This document shows positions 26,570 to 34,831 of a stretch of 64,000 bases of DNA, in pieces. The stretch lies in the NCBI RefSeq assembly GCF_001544695.2, contig NZ_FCOM02000002.1, forward strand, positions 304,982-368,981, given 5' to 3'. The stretch is from Caballeronia arvi. Lineage in GTDB: Bacteria > Pseudomonadota > Gammaproteobacteria > Burkholderiales > Burkholderiaceae. The stretch's first letter is position 1. Each line of letters starts with the position of its first letter. The position numbers and the translations under genes are program-made. The notes beneath the pieces were generated by a model, which had not been told where the DNA came from, did no database searches, and was given only the letters and a program-made list of their open reading frames with translations.

Positions 26570-27766
26570 TCAGGGCCGCCGGGCGTTGAGCACGACATGC
26601 GTCACGACGCCCGCGACGAGCCCCCAGAACGCGGAGCCGATCGACAGGAGCGTGAGCCCCGAAGCCGTCACCATGAACGTGACGAGCGCCGGTTCGCGCT
26701 GGCGCGCGTCCTGCATCGCGTTGGCGAGGCCGCTCATGATGGAGCCGAAGAGCGCGAGCGCCGCGACGGAGACGACGAGCTCCTTCGGAAAAGCCGCGAA
26801 CAGCGCGGCGATGGTCGCGCCGAACGTGCCCGCGATCAGATAGAAGATGCCGCACCAGACGGCCGCCGTATAGCGCTTGTCGCGATTCTCATGGGCTTCG
26901 CGGCCGGTGCAGATCGCGGCGGTGATGGCGGCGAGATTCACGCCGTGCGAGCCGAACGGCGCGAGCACGAGCGAGGCGATGCCGGTCGTCGAGATGAGCG
27001 GGGCGGAAGGCGTCGTGTAGCCGTCCGCGCGCAGGACGGCTAAGCCGGGCACGTTTTGCGAAGCCATCGCGACGACGAAAAGCGGCACGCCGATGCTGAT
27101 GATCGCGGCGAGCGAGAACGCGGGCATCGTGAAAACGGGATGCGCGAGCGCGACATGAAAGCGCGAGAAGTCGAGCAGCCCGAGGCCGCCGGCGACCGCG
27201 ACGCCCACCACGAGCGTCGTCGGAATCGCGTAGCGCGGCGTGAAGCGCTTCGCCGCGAGATACGCGAAGAACATCACGATGACGAGCGCCGTGCGATGTT
27301 CGGCGGCGCGGAAAATCTCGATGCCGATCTCGAACAGAATGCCCGCGAGCAGCGCGGCGGCGATGCCCGACGGGATGCGTTTCATCAGCGTGTCGAACCA
27401 TCCGGTGAGGCCGACGGCGGTCAGCAGCACCGCGCAGACGATGAACGCGCCGATCGCATCGGCATAGGCGACGTTCGGCAGCGACCAGACGAGCAGCGCC
27501 GCGCCGGGCGTCGACCACGCGACGACCACCGGCGCGCGATAGCGCAGCGACAGGCCGATCGTGCAGACCGCCATGCCCATCGAGAGCGCCCAGATCCACG
27601 ATGAAATCTGCGCGTCGGTGAGATGCGCGGCCTGGCCCGCCTGGAACATGAGCACGAGCGAACTGGTGTAGCCGGTCATCATCGCGACGAAGCCGGCGAC
27701 GATGGTGGACAGCGACGTGTCAAAGAGAAAACGCGGCGCGGCGGGCGCCGGAGCGGAAGCTTTCAT
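26570..27766 (-). CDS. BenE family benzoate/H+ symporter-like transporter
   Basis: 398-residue inner-membrane protein with about 12 helices, BenE family. Signals include FVAMMTGYTSSLVLMFQAGQ, GLSLRYRAPVVVAWSTPGAALL (conserved BenE loop), and the C-terminal GSHGVNLAAITAAICTG. BenE proteins import benzoate or related compounds, but many are encoded away from catabolic genes, as here. Its ATG follows the vWA gene by ten bases, so it is the last gene of the moxR-GNAT-vWA-benE minus-strand run. Confidence 0.88.
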   Translation of the reverse strand: MKASAPAPAAPRFLFDTSLSTIVAGFVAMMTGYTSSLVLMFQAGQAAHLTDAQISSWIWALSMGMAVCTIGLSLRYRAPVVVAWSTPGAALLVWSLPNVAYADAIGAFIVCAVLLTAVGLTGWFDTLMKRIPSGIAAALLAGILFEIGIEIFRAAEHRTALVIVMFFAYLAAKRFTPRYAIPTTLVVGVAVAGGLGLLDFSRFHVALAHPVFTMPAFSLAAIISIGVPLFVVAMASQNVPGLAVLRADGYTTPSAPLISTTGIASLVLAPFGSHGVNLAAITAAICTGREAHENRDKRYTAAVWCGIFYLIAGTFGATIAALFAAFPKELVVSVAALALFGSIMSGLANAMQDARQREPALVTFMVTASGLTLLSIGSAFWGLVAGVVTHVVLNARRP

Positions 27767-27776
27767 TTCGGGTTTC

Positions 27777-28952
27777 TTATTTGGACAGCGCGCGCATCGC
27801 GGCTTCGAGGCCGGCCATCGTGAGCCCGTACATGCGGTTGCCGAGGACGTCGCGGATTGCGGAGATCGACTGCCGGTATTCCCATAGACGCTCGGGCTCA
27901 GGATTGAGCCACGCGTGATGCGGAAACTGGTCCGCGAGCCGGCGCAGCCACACGGCGCCCGCTTCGGCGTTGTTGTACTCGACGGAACCGCCCGGCTGTA
28001 GCACTTCGTAGGGGCTCATGGTCGCGTCGCCGACGAAGATCAGCTTGTAGTCCGGCGTGAACTTGTGCAGCACGTCGAAGGTGGGTGTGCGTTCCTGATG
28101 ACGGCGGCGATTGTTCTTCCACAGATAGTCGTAGACGCAGTTGTGGAAATAGTAAAACTCGAGATGCTTGAACTCGGCCTTCGCCGCGGAGAAAAGCTCC
28201 TCCACGCGCTTGACGTGATCGTCCATCGAGCCGCCGACGTCGAGCAGCATCAGCACCTTCACGTTGTTGTGGCGCTCGGGCACCATCTTGAGATCGAGCC
28301 AGCCGGCGTTCGCGGCGGTGCTGCGGATCGTGTCGGGCAGATCGAGTTCTTCGGCCGCGCCTTCGCGCGCGAAGCGCCGCAGACGCCGCAGCGCGACCTT
28401 GATGTTGCGCGTGCCGATTTCCACCTGATCGTCGTAATCCTTGTACGCGCGCTCGTCCCACACTTTCACGGCCGTGCGATTCCCCGACGATTCCCCGCCG
28501 ATGCGAATGCCTTCCGGGTTATAGCCGCCGTGCCCGAAGGGCGACGTGCCGCCCGTGCCGATCCATTTGTTGCCGCCTTCGTGACGTTCCTTCTGCTCGT
28601 CCATCAGCTCCTTCAGACGCTCCATCAGCTTGTCGATGCCGCCGAGCGCTTCGATGCGCTTTTTCTCTTCCGCGGTGAATTCGCGGTCGAGGCGCTTTTT
28701 GAGCCAGTCGAGTGGAATGTCGAAGGCTTCGTCCGGAAGCTGCGTTACGCCGTGGAAATAGGCGCCGAACGCGCGATCGAACTTGTCGAAGTACTTCTCG
28801 TCCTTCACGAGCGTCATGCGCGCGAGGAAATAGAACTCATCGAGCGAGGGCGAGATCACCTGCGCCTTGAGCGCTTCGAGCAAGGTCAGGTATTCCTTCA
28901 CCGAGACGGGCAGCTTCGCGTCGCGCAGCGAGTAGAAGAAGTCGATCAGCAT
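27777..28952 (-). CDS. vWA domain-containing protein (CoxE-like) partner of MoxR
   Basis: 391-residue protein. The N-terminal CoxE-like region (MLIDFFYSLRDAKLPVSVKEY, KYFDKFDRAFGAYF) is followed by a charged middle and a C-terminal von Willebrand A domain (about 215-385) with LLDVGGSMDDHVKRVEELF, a MIDAS-type DxGxS. The fixed pairing of MoxR AAA+ ATPases with vWA proteins suggests a chaperone that matures or remodels a target, maybe metalloenzymes; the substrate here is unknown. It is 24 bases downstream of a GNAT gene, and ten bases upstream of benE. Confidence 0.88.
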   Translation of the reverse strand: MLIDFFYSLRDAKLPVSVKEYLTLLEALKAQVISPSLDEFYFLARMTLVKDEKYFDKFDRAFGAYFHGVTQLPDEAFDIPLDWLKKRLDREFTAEEKKRIEALGGIDKLMERLKELMDEQKERHEGGNKWIGTGGTSPFGHGGYNPEGIRIGGESSGNRTAVKVWDERAYKDYDDQVEIGTRNIKVALRRLRRFAREGAAEELDLPDTIRSTAANAGWLDLKMVPERHNNVKVLMLLDVGGSMDDHVKRVEELFSAAKAEFKHLEFYYFHNCVYDYLWKNNRRRHQERTPTFDVLHKFTPDYKLIFVGDATMSPYEVLQPGGSVEYNNAEAGAVWLRRLADQFPHHAWLNPEPERLWEYRQSISAIRDVLGNRMYGLTMAGLEAAMRALSK

Positions 28953-28976
28953 GGCGCGCTCTCCATCGTGACGTTT

Positions 28977-29567
28977 TTAGCGGTCGAGCCGGTAGTTCAG
29001 ATTGGCGCGCACCGCCGGCCACTCCGACTGGATGATGGAAAACACGACGGTGTCGCGCAGCACGCCATCGCGACCGACCTGATGACTGCGCAGGATGCCG
29101 TCCTGTTTCGCGCCGAGCCGCGCGATCGCCGTGCGCGATGCGTGGTTCATGAAATGTGTGCGGAACTCGACGGCAATCGCGTCGAGCTTCTCGAACGCGT
29201 GCGTGAGCAGCAGCAGTTTGGTTTCGGTATTGAGCGCGGTCTTCTGCATGCGCTTCGCGTACCACGTATGGCCGATTTCCAGCCGACGGTTCGCTTCGTC
29301 GACCGCGAAGTAACGCGTCGAGCCGACGATGGCGCCGCTCTTTACATCGACGACCGCGAAAGGATGCGCGCCGAGCCGGTCGCGCATGTCGAGCGCGGTG
29401 TCGATATAAGCGCGAGTCTGGTCGGGCGAGGGCACGAAGGTGTACCAGAGCTTCCACAGTTCGCCATCGCTCGCGGCGGCGGTGAGCGCGGGTTCATGCT
29501 CGTGCGTGAGCGGCACGAGCCTGACATGCTCGCCTTCCAGCGTGACGGGTTCGATCCAGCGGCTCAT
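28977..29567 (-). CDS. GNAT family N-acetyltransferase
   Basis: 196-residue RimJ/RimL-type acetyltransferase: EPVTLEGEHVRLVPLTHEHE opening, AVVDVKSGAIVGSTRYFAVD, EIGHTWYAKRMQKTALNTETK and the acetyl-CoA region LLLTHAFEKLDAIAVEFRTH-FMNHASRTAIARLGAKQDG. Starts four bases after the moxR stop and is likely translated from the same mRNA. The target amine is unknown; its position between moxR and the vWA gene is what makes it notable. Confidence 0.9.
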   Translation of the reverse strand: MSRWIEPVTLEGEHVRLVPLTHEHEPALTAAASDGELWKLWYTFVPSPDQTRAYIDTALDMRDRLGAHPFAVVDVKSGAIVGSTRYFAVDEANRRLEIGHTWYAKRMQKTALNTETKLLLLTHAFEKLDAIAVEFRTHFMNHASRTAIARLGAKQDGILRSHQVGRDGVLRDTVVFSIIQSEWPAVRANLNYRLDR

Positions 29568-29571
29568 GATC

Positions 29572-30414
29572 TCAGCGATGATTGCGGTTCATGAACAGCA
29601 GCCGTTCGAACAGCGCGACGTCCTGTTCGTTCTTGAGCAGCGCGCCATGCAGCGGCGGCACGATCTGCTTCTGATCCGACGAGCGCAGCGCTTCGGGCGG
29701 AATGTCTTCCGCGAGCAGCAGTTTGAGCCAGTCGAGCAGCTCGGACGTCGACGGTTTCTTCTTCAGCCCTGATACACCGCGCAATTCGAAGAAGCTCTGC
29801 ATGGCCGCCGCGAGCAGATCCTGCTTGATGCCGGGGAAATGCACGTCGACGATCGCTTTCATCGTCTCGGCGTCGGGGAACTTGATGTAGTGGAAGAAGC
29901 AGCGGCGCAGAAACGCGTCCGGCAGCTCTTTTTCGTTGTTCGACGTGATGATCACGAGCGGCCGATGCTTCGCTTTAACGAGCTCGCGCGTCTCGTACAC
30001 GTAGAACTCCATGCGGTCGAGTTCGCGCAGCAGATCGTTCGGAAATTCGATGTCCGCCTTGTCGATCTCGTCGATGAGCAGCACGCTCTGCCGGTCCGCG
30101 TCGAACGCCTGCCACAATACGCCCTTGACGATGTAATTGCGGATGTCCTTCACCCGTTCGTCGCCGAGTTGCGAATCGCGCAGGCGCGATACCGCGTCGT
30201 ATTCGTACAGGCCTTGCTGCGCCTTGGTCGTCGACTTGATGTGCCATTGCAGGAGCGGCATGCCGAGCGCGCTGGCGACTTCCTCGGCGAGCATCGTCTT
30301 GCCGGTGCCGGGTTCGCCCTTGATGAGCAACGGCCGTTGCAGCGTCATTGCGGCGTTCACCGCGAGCTTGAGATCGTCGGTTGCGACGTATTGCGATGAG
30401 CCTTCGAAACGCAT
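29572..30414 (-). CDS. MoxR family AAA+ ATPase
   Basis: 280-residue MoxR-type AAA+ ATPase, first gene of a four-gene run. Walker A is GEPGTGKT, Walker B VLLIDEIDKAD, sensor 1 PLVIITSNNEKELPDAFLRR, with arginine-finger region FLRRCFFHYIKFPD. ATG 30414 (MRFEGSSQYVATDDL) is chosen because the upstream in-frame extension of 46 residues is unlike MoxR; an upstream ATG at 30552 is less likely. MoxR with vWA partner proteins is expected to act as an energy-driven chaperone. Confidence 0.92.
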   Translation of the reverse strand: MRFEGSSQYVATDDLKLAVNAAMTLQRPLLIKGEPGTGKTMLAEEVASALGMPLLQWHIKSTTKAQQGLYEYDAVSRLRDSQLGDERVKDIRNYIVKGVLWQAFDADRQSVLLIDEIDKADIEFPNDLLRELDRMEFYVYETRELVKAKHRPLVIITSNNEKELPDAFLRRCFFHYIKFPDAETMKAIVDVHFPGIKQDLLAAAMQSFFELRGVSGLKKKPSTSELLDWLKLLLAEDIPPEALRSSDQKQIVPPLHGALLKNEQDVALFERLLFMNRNHR

Positions 30415-30821
30415 GACGAAGATCCGGTTGGCAAAAAAATCCCAGTATAAGTCAGAAGACCTTTCCGCATTGAGGCGCGCCGGGTATCGTTTGAGCCGCT
30501 CCATCGGCGGGTTGCCGCCACGCGTCCGGATGGGTTGGAAGCGAGCGCGCACGCGGACTCATCGCTTGTACAGGGGCGAAATGTCGCAGGCTCAACGACT
30601 GCTTTTCAGTCGGTTCCCATTGCCAGCAAGGGTTCCGCGCGGTTGGTGTGTGGACGGAGGGTAGGTCGCGCGGTACAATTAGCCCGATTTTTTTGGCCTG
30701 CGTGGCGACAGACCCTGCAGCAGTAAAGAGTCCCGAGAGTCCCGAGAAGGTTGTAGCGCGCTCGGCGCGGGCCGCGGCCTTTTGAGCGCCGGATTTCCCC
30801 TCAAGCCAGGTTAGAAGAGCT
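30415..30821. other. Divergent intergenic region upstream of moxR and cytochrome c genes
   Basis: 407 bases without a convincing gene. A TACAAT hexamer at 30674-30679 is the best -10 candidate for the cytochrome operon (leader about 140 bases) but has no good -35. A run of T (30690-30697) follows. I see no hairpin of terminator quality. Confidence 0.5.
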
Positions 30822-31187
30822 ATGAACAATTTCGTCGGCAAATGTGCCGTGATTGCAGCGCTGTCCGGTCTCGCCGGCTTCGCGAGTGAGGCGTCGGCCG
30901 ACGTCGTCGGCAACGCGAAGGCTGCGGAGGGCAAGGTCGCGATGTGCATCGGCTGCCACGGCATTCCCGGCTATCGCACCGCGTACCCCGAGGTCTATGA
31001 AGTGCCGATGCTGGGCGGCCAGAACGCACAGTACATCGCCAATGCGCTGCATGCCTACAAGAAGGGCGACCGTCATTTCGACACCATGCGCGCCATCGCC
31101 ACGACGCTGTCGGATCAGGACATCGCCGATATCGCCGCGTACTACGCCGCGCAAACTCCCCAATCGAAGAACAATCCCGACAAGTAA
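30822..31187 (+). CDS. Periplasmic class I cytochrome c (first of a pair)
   Basis: 121-residue exported monoheme cytochrome. A signal peptide (1-26, cleaved near ASA-DVV) precedes the heme motif CIGCH (C42-H46). Segments YRTAYPEVYEVPMLGGQNAQYIANAL and MRAIATTLSDQDIADIAAYY give cytochrome c4-like helices and the probable Met ligand. Together with the second cytochrome 46 bases downstream it resembles a split c4-type donor to a terminal oxidase. AGAAGAGCT is the upstream Shine-Dalgarno. Confidence 0.9.
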   Translation: MNNFVGKCAVIAALSGLAGFASEASADVVGNAKAAEGKVAMCIGCHGIPGYRTAYPEVYEVPMLGGQNAQYIANALHAYKKGDRHFDTMRAIATTLSDQDIADIAAYYAAQTPQSKNNPDK

Positions 31188-31232
31188 TCCGGGCGTGAAA
31201 CCACGCCAGAGCGACAACGGGAAGGAGAATTC

Positions 31233-31613
31233 ATGAAGCCCTCCAAGGCACTTCAAAGCAGCTTCAAGGCAGCATGCGCGGCAGCGGCGCTCATCGGCAT
31301 GACGGCGTTCGGCACGGCGCACGCGGCAGACGTGAGCAACGGCAAGGCGCTTTCCGACAGCCACAACTGCGCGGCCTGTCACGGCCCCGGTCTCAACAAG
31401 CCGGTGAGCGGCGAATATCCGCGGCTCGCGGGCCAGCACGCGACCTACATCTACTGGGCGCTGCGTCAGTATCAGATCGGCGGCAACAACCCGAACTTCG
31501 GCCGCAACAACGCCATCATGGCGGCGCAGGTGCAAAGCCTGTCGCAGAGCGACCTGAAGGATCTCGCGGCGTATATCGAATCGCTCGACGGCAGTCTCGT
31601 GCTGAAGAAGTAA
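31233..31613 (+). CDS. Periplasmic class I cytochrome c (second of a pair)
   Basis: 126-residue exported cytochrome with a signal peptide (cleaved near AHA-ADV, about residue 31) and heme motif CAACH (C46-H50). YPRLAGQHATYIYWALRQYQ and NNAIMAAQVQSLSQSDLKDLAAYIES match c4-type cytochromes with a Met ligand in the IMAAQ segment. A GGAAGGAG Shine-Dalgarno lies before the ATG. Shares a transcript with the upstream cytochrome and ends at the strong terminator at 31645. Confidence 0.9.
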   Translation: MKPSKALQSSFKAACAAAALIGMTAFGTAHAADVSNGKALSDSHNCAACHGPGLNKPVSGEYPRLAGQHATYIYWALRQYQIGGNNPNFGRNNAIMAAQVQSLSQSDLKDLAAYIESLDGSLVLKK

Positions 31614-31644
31614 GCGCGCGGCGTTCGAAGGCTGTTCTGAACGT

Positions 31645-31680
31645 GAAAACACCCCGCTTCGTGCGGGGTGTTTTCATTTT
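31645..31680. terminator. Bidirectional terminator between cytochromes and DUF1841 gene
   Basis: Perfect 13-bp stem GAAAACACCCCGC / GCGGGGTGTTTTC with TTCGT loop; T tract on either strand, so it should serve both convergent units. Confidence 0.93.
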
Positions 31681-31701
31681 GTTTCCGGCGTCTGGCGATG
31701 C

Positions 31702-32133
31702 TTAGTCGCGCGAAGCACGCCGCTCGATCAGCGCGAGATAGGCGTCGGTGTCCGGCGGCGTGCCCGAGCGTTGCGCTTCCCAGATCACCTGCCCGAGGCA
31801 ATCCATGATGGCGTGCTGTGCCTCGTGCGGCGAGCCGAGGCGCGCGACGAGCCTGTCATGCGCGCGGCGGATGCCCGGCGGCTGATCGATCGACAATTGC
31901 TCGCTGATGGCGAGATGCATCGACAGATGCAGAAACGGATTGGTCTGGCCGCGATCCGGCGAATAATCGGCGTCGCGCGCTTCGGGATTCGCGAGCGCGT
32001 CGTGATACTCGGGATGCTCGCCGATCCAGTCGGCGGCCATGCTTTCGAGCGGCGTCAGAATCTCGGCGGCGCGCTCCTTGCGCCATGTTTCGGTGAAGAA
32101 CTGACGGACTTCGTCGCGACTAGGGTTGAACAT
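31702..32133 (-). CDS. DUF1841 family protein
   Basis: 143-residue cytosolic protein with the DUF1841 pattern: MFNPSRDEVRQFFTETWRK at the start, NPFLHLSMHLAISEQLSIDQ in the middle and EAQHAIMDCLGQVIWEAQR near the end. No catalytic residues are assigned in this family. An upstream -10-like TACAAT (32169-32174 on the minus strand) gives a leader of about 30 bases. It lies after nth and rsxB on the same strand and may also be read from their promoter. Confidence 0.9.
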   Translation of the reverse strand: MFNPSRDEVRQFFTETWRKERAAEILTPLESMAADWIGEHPEYHDALANPEARDADYSPDRGQTNPFLHLSMHLAISEQLSIDQPPGIRRAHDRLVARLGSPHEAQHAIMDCLGQVIWEAQRSGTPPDTDAYLALIERRASRD

Positions 32134-32195
32134 AACGTATTGATTCGATTCGCGTTTCGTAACTCGTCATTGTAGCCCGTCGCGCAGTCGGCCGC

Positions 32196-32840
32196 TCATT
32201 CGACAGGCGCGGGCGTTTTCGGCCGATATTCACAGAGCGGCTCGATCACGCAATGCCAGCACTCGGGCACGCGCGCCTTGCACACATAGCGCCCGTGCAG
32301 GATCAGCCAGTGATGCGCGTCGCGCAGGAACTCCTTCGGCGTGAACTTTTCGAGCGCGGTTTCCACCGCGCGCACGTCCTTGCCGGGCGCAAGCCCGGTG
32401 CGGTTCGCGACGCGAAAGATATGTGTGTCGACGGCGATCGTCGGCTGCCCGAACGCGGTGTTCAGAATGACGTTTGCGGTCTTGCGGCCGACGCCCGGCA
32501 GCGCTTCGAGCGCCTCGCGATCGTCCGGCACCTCGCCGCCATGCTGATCGATGAGGATGCGGCACGTCGCGATCACGTTCTTCGCTTTCGTGCGATAGAG
32601 CCCGATGGTGCGGATGTAGTCCGACACGCCTTCCTCGCCGAGCGCGAGCACCGCCGCCGGCGTGTTGGCGACGGGAAACATCCTGCGCATCGCCTTGTTC
32701 ACGGAGACGTCGGTGGCTTGCGCGGAGAGCATCACGGCGATCAGCAGTTCGAACGGCGTCGTGTATTCGAGCTCGGTCGTCGGATGCGGATTCAGGCTTT
32801 GCAACGTCTCGTAAATGGCGCGGCGCTTCGTGGCGTTCAT
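32196..32840 (-). CDS. nth: Endonuclease III
   Basis: Bifunctional DNA glycosylase/AP lyase removing oxidised pyrimidines. The 214-residue protein has the helix-hairpin-helix LPGVGRKTANVIL with the lysine nucleophile K120, the aspartate in AVDTHIFRVANR (D138), and a [4Fe-4S] cluster with C187, C194, C197 and C203, numbering identical to E. coli Nth. It starts 13 bases after rsxB, a common pairing of two iron-sulfur proteins. Likely cotranscribed. Confidence 0.96.
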   Translation of the reverse strand: MNATKRRAIYETLQSLNPHPTTELEYTTPFELLIAVMLSAQATDVSVNKAMRRMFPVANTPAAVLALGEEGVSDYIRTIGLYRTKAKNVIATCRILIDQHGGEVPDDREALEALPGVGRKTANVILNTAFGQPTIAVDTHIFRVANRTGLAPGKDVRAVETALEKFTPKEFLRDAHHWLILHGRYVCKARVPECWHCVIEPLCEYRPKTPAPVE

Positions 32841-32853
32841 TGTTCGATGTCCG

Positions 32854-33693
32854 TTATCGCGCGGATTTGTCGCCGTTACCGGAGTGGGGCGCGTTTTCGT
32901 CGTCCGTCAAACCGAGACGGCGGCGGCGCTCCTCGGCCGCGTCGATCTGCGCCTGCACCGCAGCGCTCACCTGCGCGGTGTTTTTCGGGCCCGCGCCGAG
33001 GCTCGCCATCTCTTCCTTTTTCTTGCGCGCGCGTTCGAGCGCGGCCTGGATGATCGCGCGCTTCTTCGCTTCGGGATCTTCGTGCGCGGCGGGCGCTTCC
33101 GGCTTTTCCTGCGCTTTGGGTTCGGCTTGCGCCGTCCGCGATGCCTGGCGCGCGTTCGCCCGTGCTTCGGCGGCTGCGCGCTCGCGTTCGAGGCGCGTCA
33201 GGCGACGGTCGTGACGCGCGCGCGCCGCATCGGCTTCCTGCTGGCTCCATGCGTCCCAGCCGGTGCGCTCGCCGGTCACGGGCACCATGGCGATGCAATC
33301 GACCGGGCAGGGCGGCACGCACAGATCGCAGCCCGTGCACAGTTCGGCGATGACCGTGTGCATCTGCTTCGCCGCGCCGGCGATCGCGTCGACCGGACAG
33401 GCCTGCATGCACAGCGTGCAGCCGATGCACACGTTCTCGTCGATGACGGCGAGCGGCCGCGCGCGCTCCTCGCCATGCGTCGTGTCGAGCGGAATCACGG
33501 GCTTGCCGAGCAGCGCGGCAAGGCGCGCGATGCCTTCGGCGCCGCCCGGCGGGCACTGGTTGTAGTTCGCCTCGCCCGCAGCGATGGCTTCGGCGTAGGG
33601 CCGGCAGGCCGGATAGCCGCACTTGGTGCATTGCGTCTGCGGCAGCAGGTCTTCGATGCGCTCTGCGAGCGTTCTGGAAACGGTTGCGGTCAC
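32854..33693 (-). CDS. rsxB: Rnf/Rsx electron transport complex subunit B
   Basis: Iron-sulfur protein of 279 residues. A four-cysteine cluster domain ([20 protein letters not shown], then QCPPGG) precedes two [4Fe-4S] ferredoxin motifs, [15 protein letters not shown] and [15 protein letters not shown], and a long charged Ala/Glu/Lys tail. RsxB takes part in the membrane electron-transfer complex that reduces SoxR; the N-terminal membrane helix of E. coli RsxB is absent and no other rsx gene is in the window, so the role may be different here. Start GTG at 33693 ([17 protein letters not shown]) is chosen from family similarity; a long in-frame extension upstream is not conserved-looking. Confidence 0.85.
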   Translation of the reverse strand: MTATVSRTLAERIEDLLPQTQCTKCGYPACRPYAEAIAAGEANYNQCPPGGAEGIARLAALLGKPVIPLDTTHGEERARPLAVIDENVCIGCTLCMQACPVDAIAGAAKQMHTVIAELCTGCDLCVPPCPVDCIAMVPVTGERTGWDAWSQQEADAARARHDRRLTRLERERAAAEARANARQASRTAQAEPKAQEKPEAPAAHEDPEAKKRAIIQAALERARKKKEEMASLGAGPKNTAQVSAAVQAQIDAAEERRRRLGLTDDENAPHSGNGDKSAR

Positions 33694-34085
33694 GAGGAAT
33701 TGCGATGATGCCTTGGGGACGGGCGCAGCGTGCGCGCGATGTGAGCAACGCGGCGCTGCTGTGATCACGCCGCACGCGCCGCTGCGCTGAAAACACTTCG
33801 GCGTCCACGACGTCGGCACGCTGCCGGTTCGGCGCGCGTCCCGCTTTCCGGTTGCGCGCTCGGCTTTAACCGACATTATCGCCGAAGTCGTCAACGGTCG
33901 TGCCGAATGTCTTTGAATCCCAATTGCCAATGTTCGTTCAATGTGCGCATAATCGAAGTGCTTTTCCGTTCGACCGCAGGACGGTGTTTCCCAATTAACC
34001 AATGGGCAGCGCCCGTTCACGTCATGTATCCCAATGCGGGCCGCGTGACGCTAACCCGGCAACGCGGCTCCCGAGTCATGCCATC
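33694..34085. other. Divergent region between rsxB and a TetR regulator
   Basis: 392 bases with no gene. It is AT-richer than its surroundings and holds two similar elements, CCCAATTGCCAATG (33919-33932) and CCCAATTAACCAATG (33990-34004), plus CCCAATG at 34030-34036. Confidence 0.5.
33919..34004. promoter_or_regulatory. Repeated CCCAATT-CCAATG elements upstream of TetR gene
   Basis: Two near-copies of CCCAATT(G/AA)CCAATG, 71 bases apart, sit 82-167 bases before the TetR ATG. Spacing and repetition suggest regulator binding sites, possibly of the TetR protein itself. No dyad symmetry typical of TetR operators is obvious. Confidence 0.3.
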
Positions 34086-34718
34086 ATGAATCAGCCGAAA
34101 ATCAAAAGAGATCCGGAAGGCACCCGTCGCCGTATTTTGCTTGCCGCCGCAGAGGAATTCGCTGCCGGTGGCCTGTTCGGCGCACGCGTCGACCAGATTG
34201 CGCGCCGGGCGGAGACCAATGAACGAATGCTCTATTACTACTTCGGTAGCAAGGAGCAGTTATTCACCGCCGTGCTCGAACATGCGCTTGCCGCGCTCGT
34301 CGACGCCGAGCGCACGCTCGAACTCGACGGCATCGCGCCCATCGAAGCGATGACGCGCCTTGCGCATTTCGTCTGGGATTATTATCGGGACCATCCCGAA
34401 CTGCTGCGCCTCATCAATAACGAGAATCTGCACGAGGCGCGCTATATCAAAGGTTCGAATCGAATACGCGAGCTCATTTCGCCTATCGTCACGACGCTCA
34501 CGACGATTCTCGATCGCGGGCAGAAGGCAGGGTTGTTCCGCACCGACGTCGATCCGCTCAAGTTCTACATCATCCTGTCGGGACTCGGTTATTACATCGT
34601 CTCAAACCGCTTCACGCTGGAGGCCACTTTCGGGCTCGACTTCAGCGAGCAGACGCAGCGCGACCAGATCGTGCGGATGAATACCGAATTGCTGATGGCT
34701 TATCTGACGCGCCGCTGA
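34086..34718 (+). CDS. TetR/AcrR family transcriptional regulator
   Basis: 210-residue regulator. N-terminal HTH at about residues 12-60 (RRILLAAAEEFAAGGLFGAR, VDQIARRAETNERMLYYYFG, SKEQLFTAVLEHAL) and a ligand-binding helical domain with a RutR-like C-terminal region (ELLRLINNENLHEARYIKGS, KFYIILSGLGYYIVSNRFTL), as in TetR_C_11-type regulators. ATG 34086 is used, since the upstream extension of 28 residues looks unrelated. No adjacent target gene is on the same strand; it precedes a convergent terminator and phaZ. Confidence 0.9.
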   Translation: MNQPKIKRDPEGTRRRILLAAAEEFAAGGLFGARVDQIARRAETNERMLYYYFGSKEQLFTAVLEHALAALVDAERTLELDGIAPIEAMTRLAHFVWDYYRDHPELLRLINNENLHEARYIKGSNRIRELISPIVTTLTTILDRGQKAGLFRTDVDPLKFYIILSGLGYYIVSNRFTLEATFGLDFSEQTQRDQIVRMNTELLMAYLTRR

Positions 34719-34753
34719 TTCCCAGCCGCCTCAAATCCGCCGTCCGAAAAGAA

Positions 34754-34787
34754 AAAACGTCGCACCTTTTGCAAGGCGCGACGTTTT
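34754..34787. terminator. Bidirectional terminator between TetR and phaZ genes
   Basis: 10-bp stem AAAACGTCGC / GCGACGTTTT with a 14-base loop that itself contains ACCTTTTGCAAGG; T tracts form on both strands. Confidence 0.88.
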
Positions 34788-34831
34788 CGTTTGATGCGAT
34801 GGAATCGGTTTCGACGCTTGGGTGCTCGCTA

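Noticed and set aside
34440..34460. GGTTCGAATC, like a tRNA T-loop
   Set aside because: Lies inside the TetR coding region with no cloverleaf around it.
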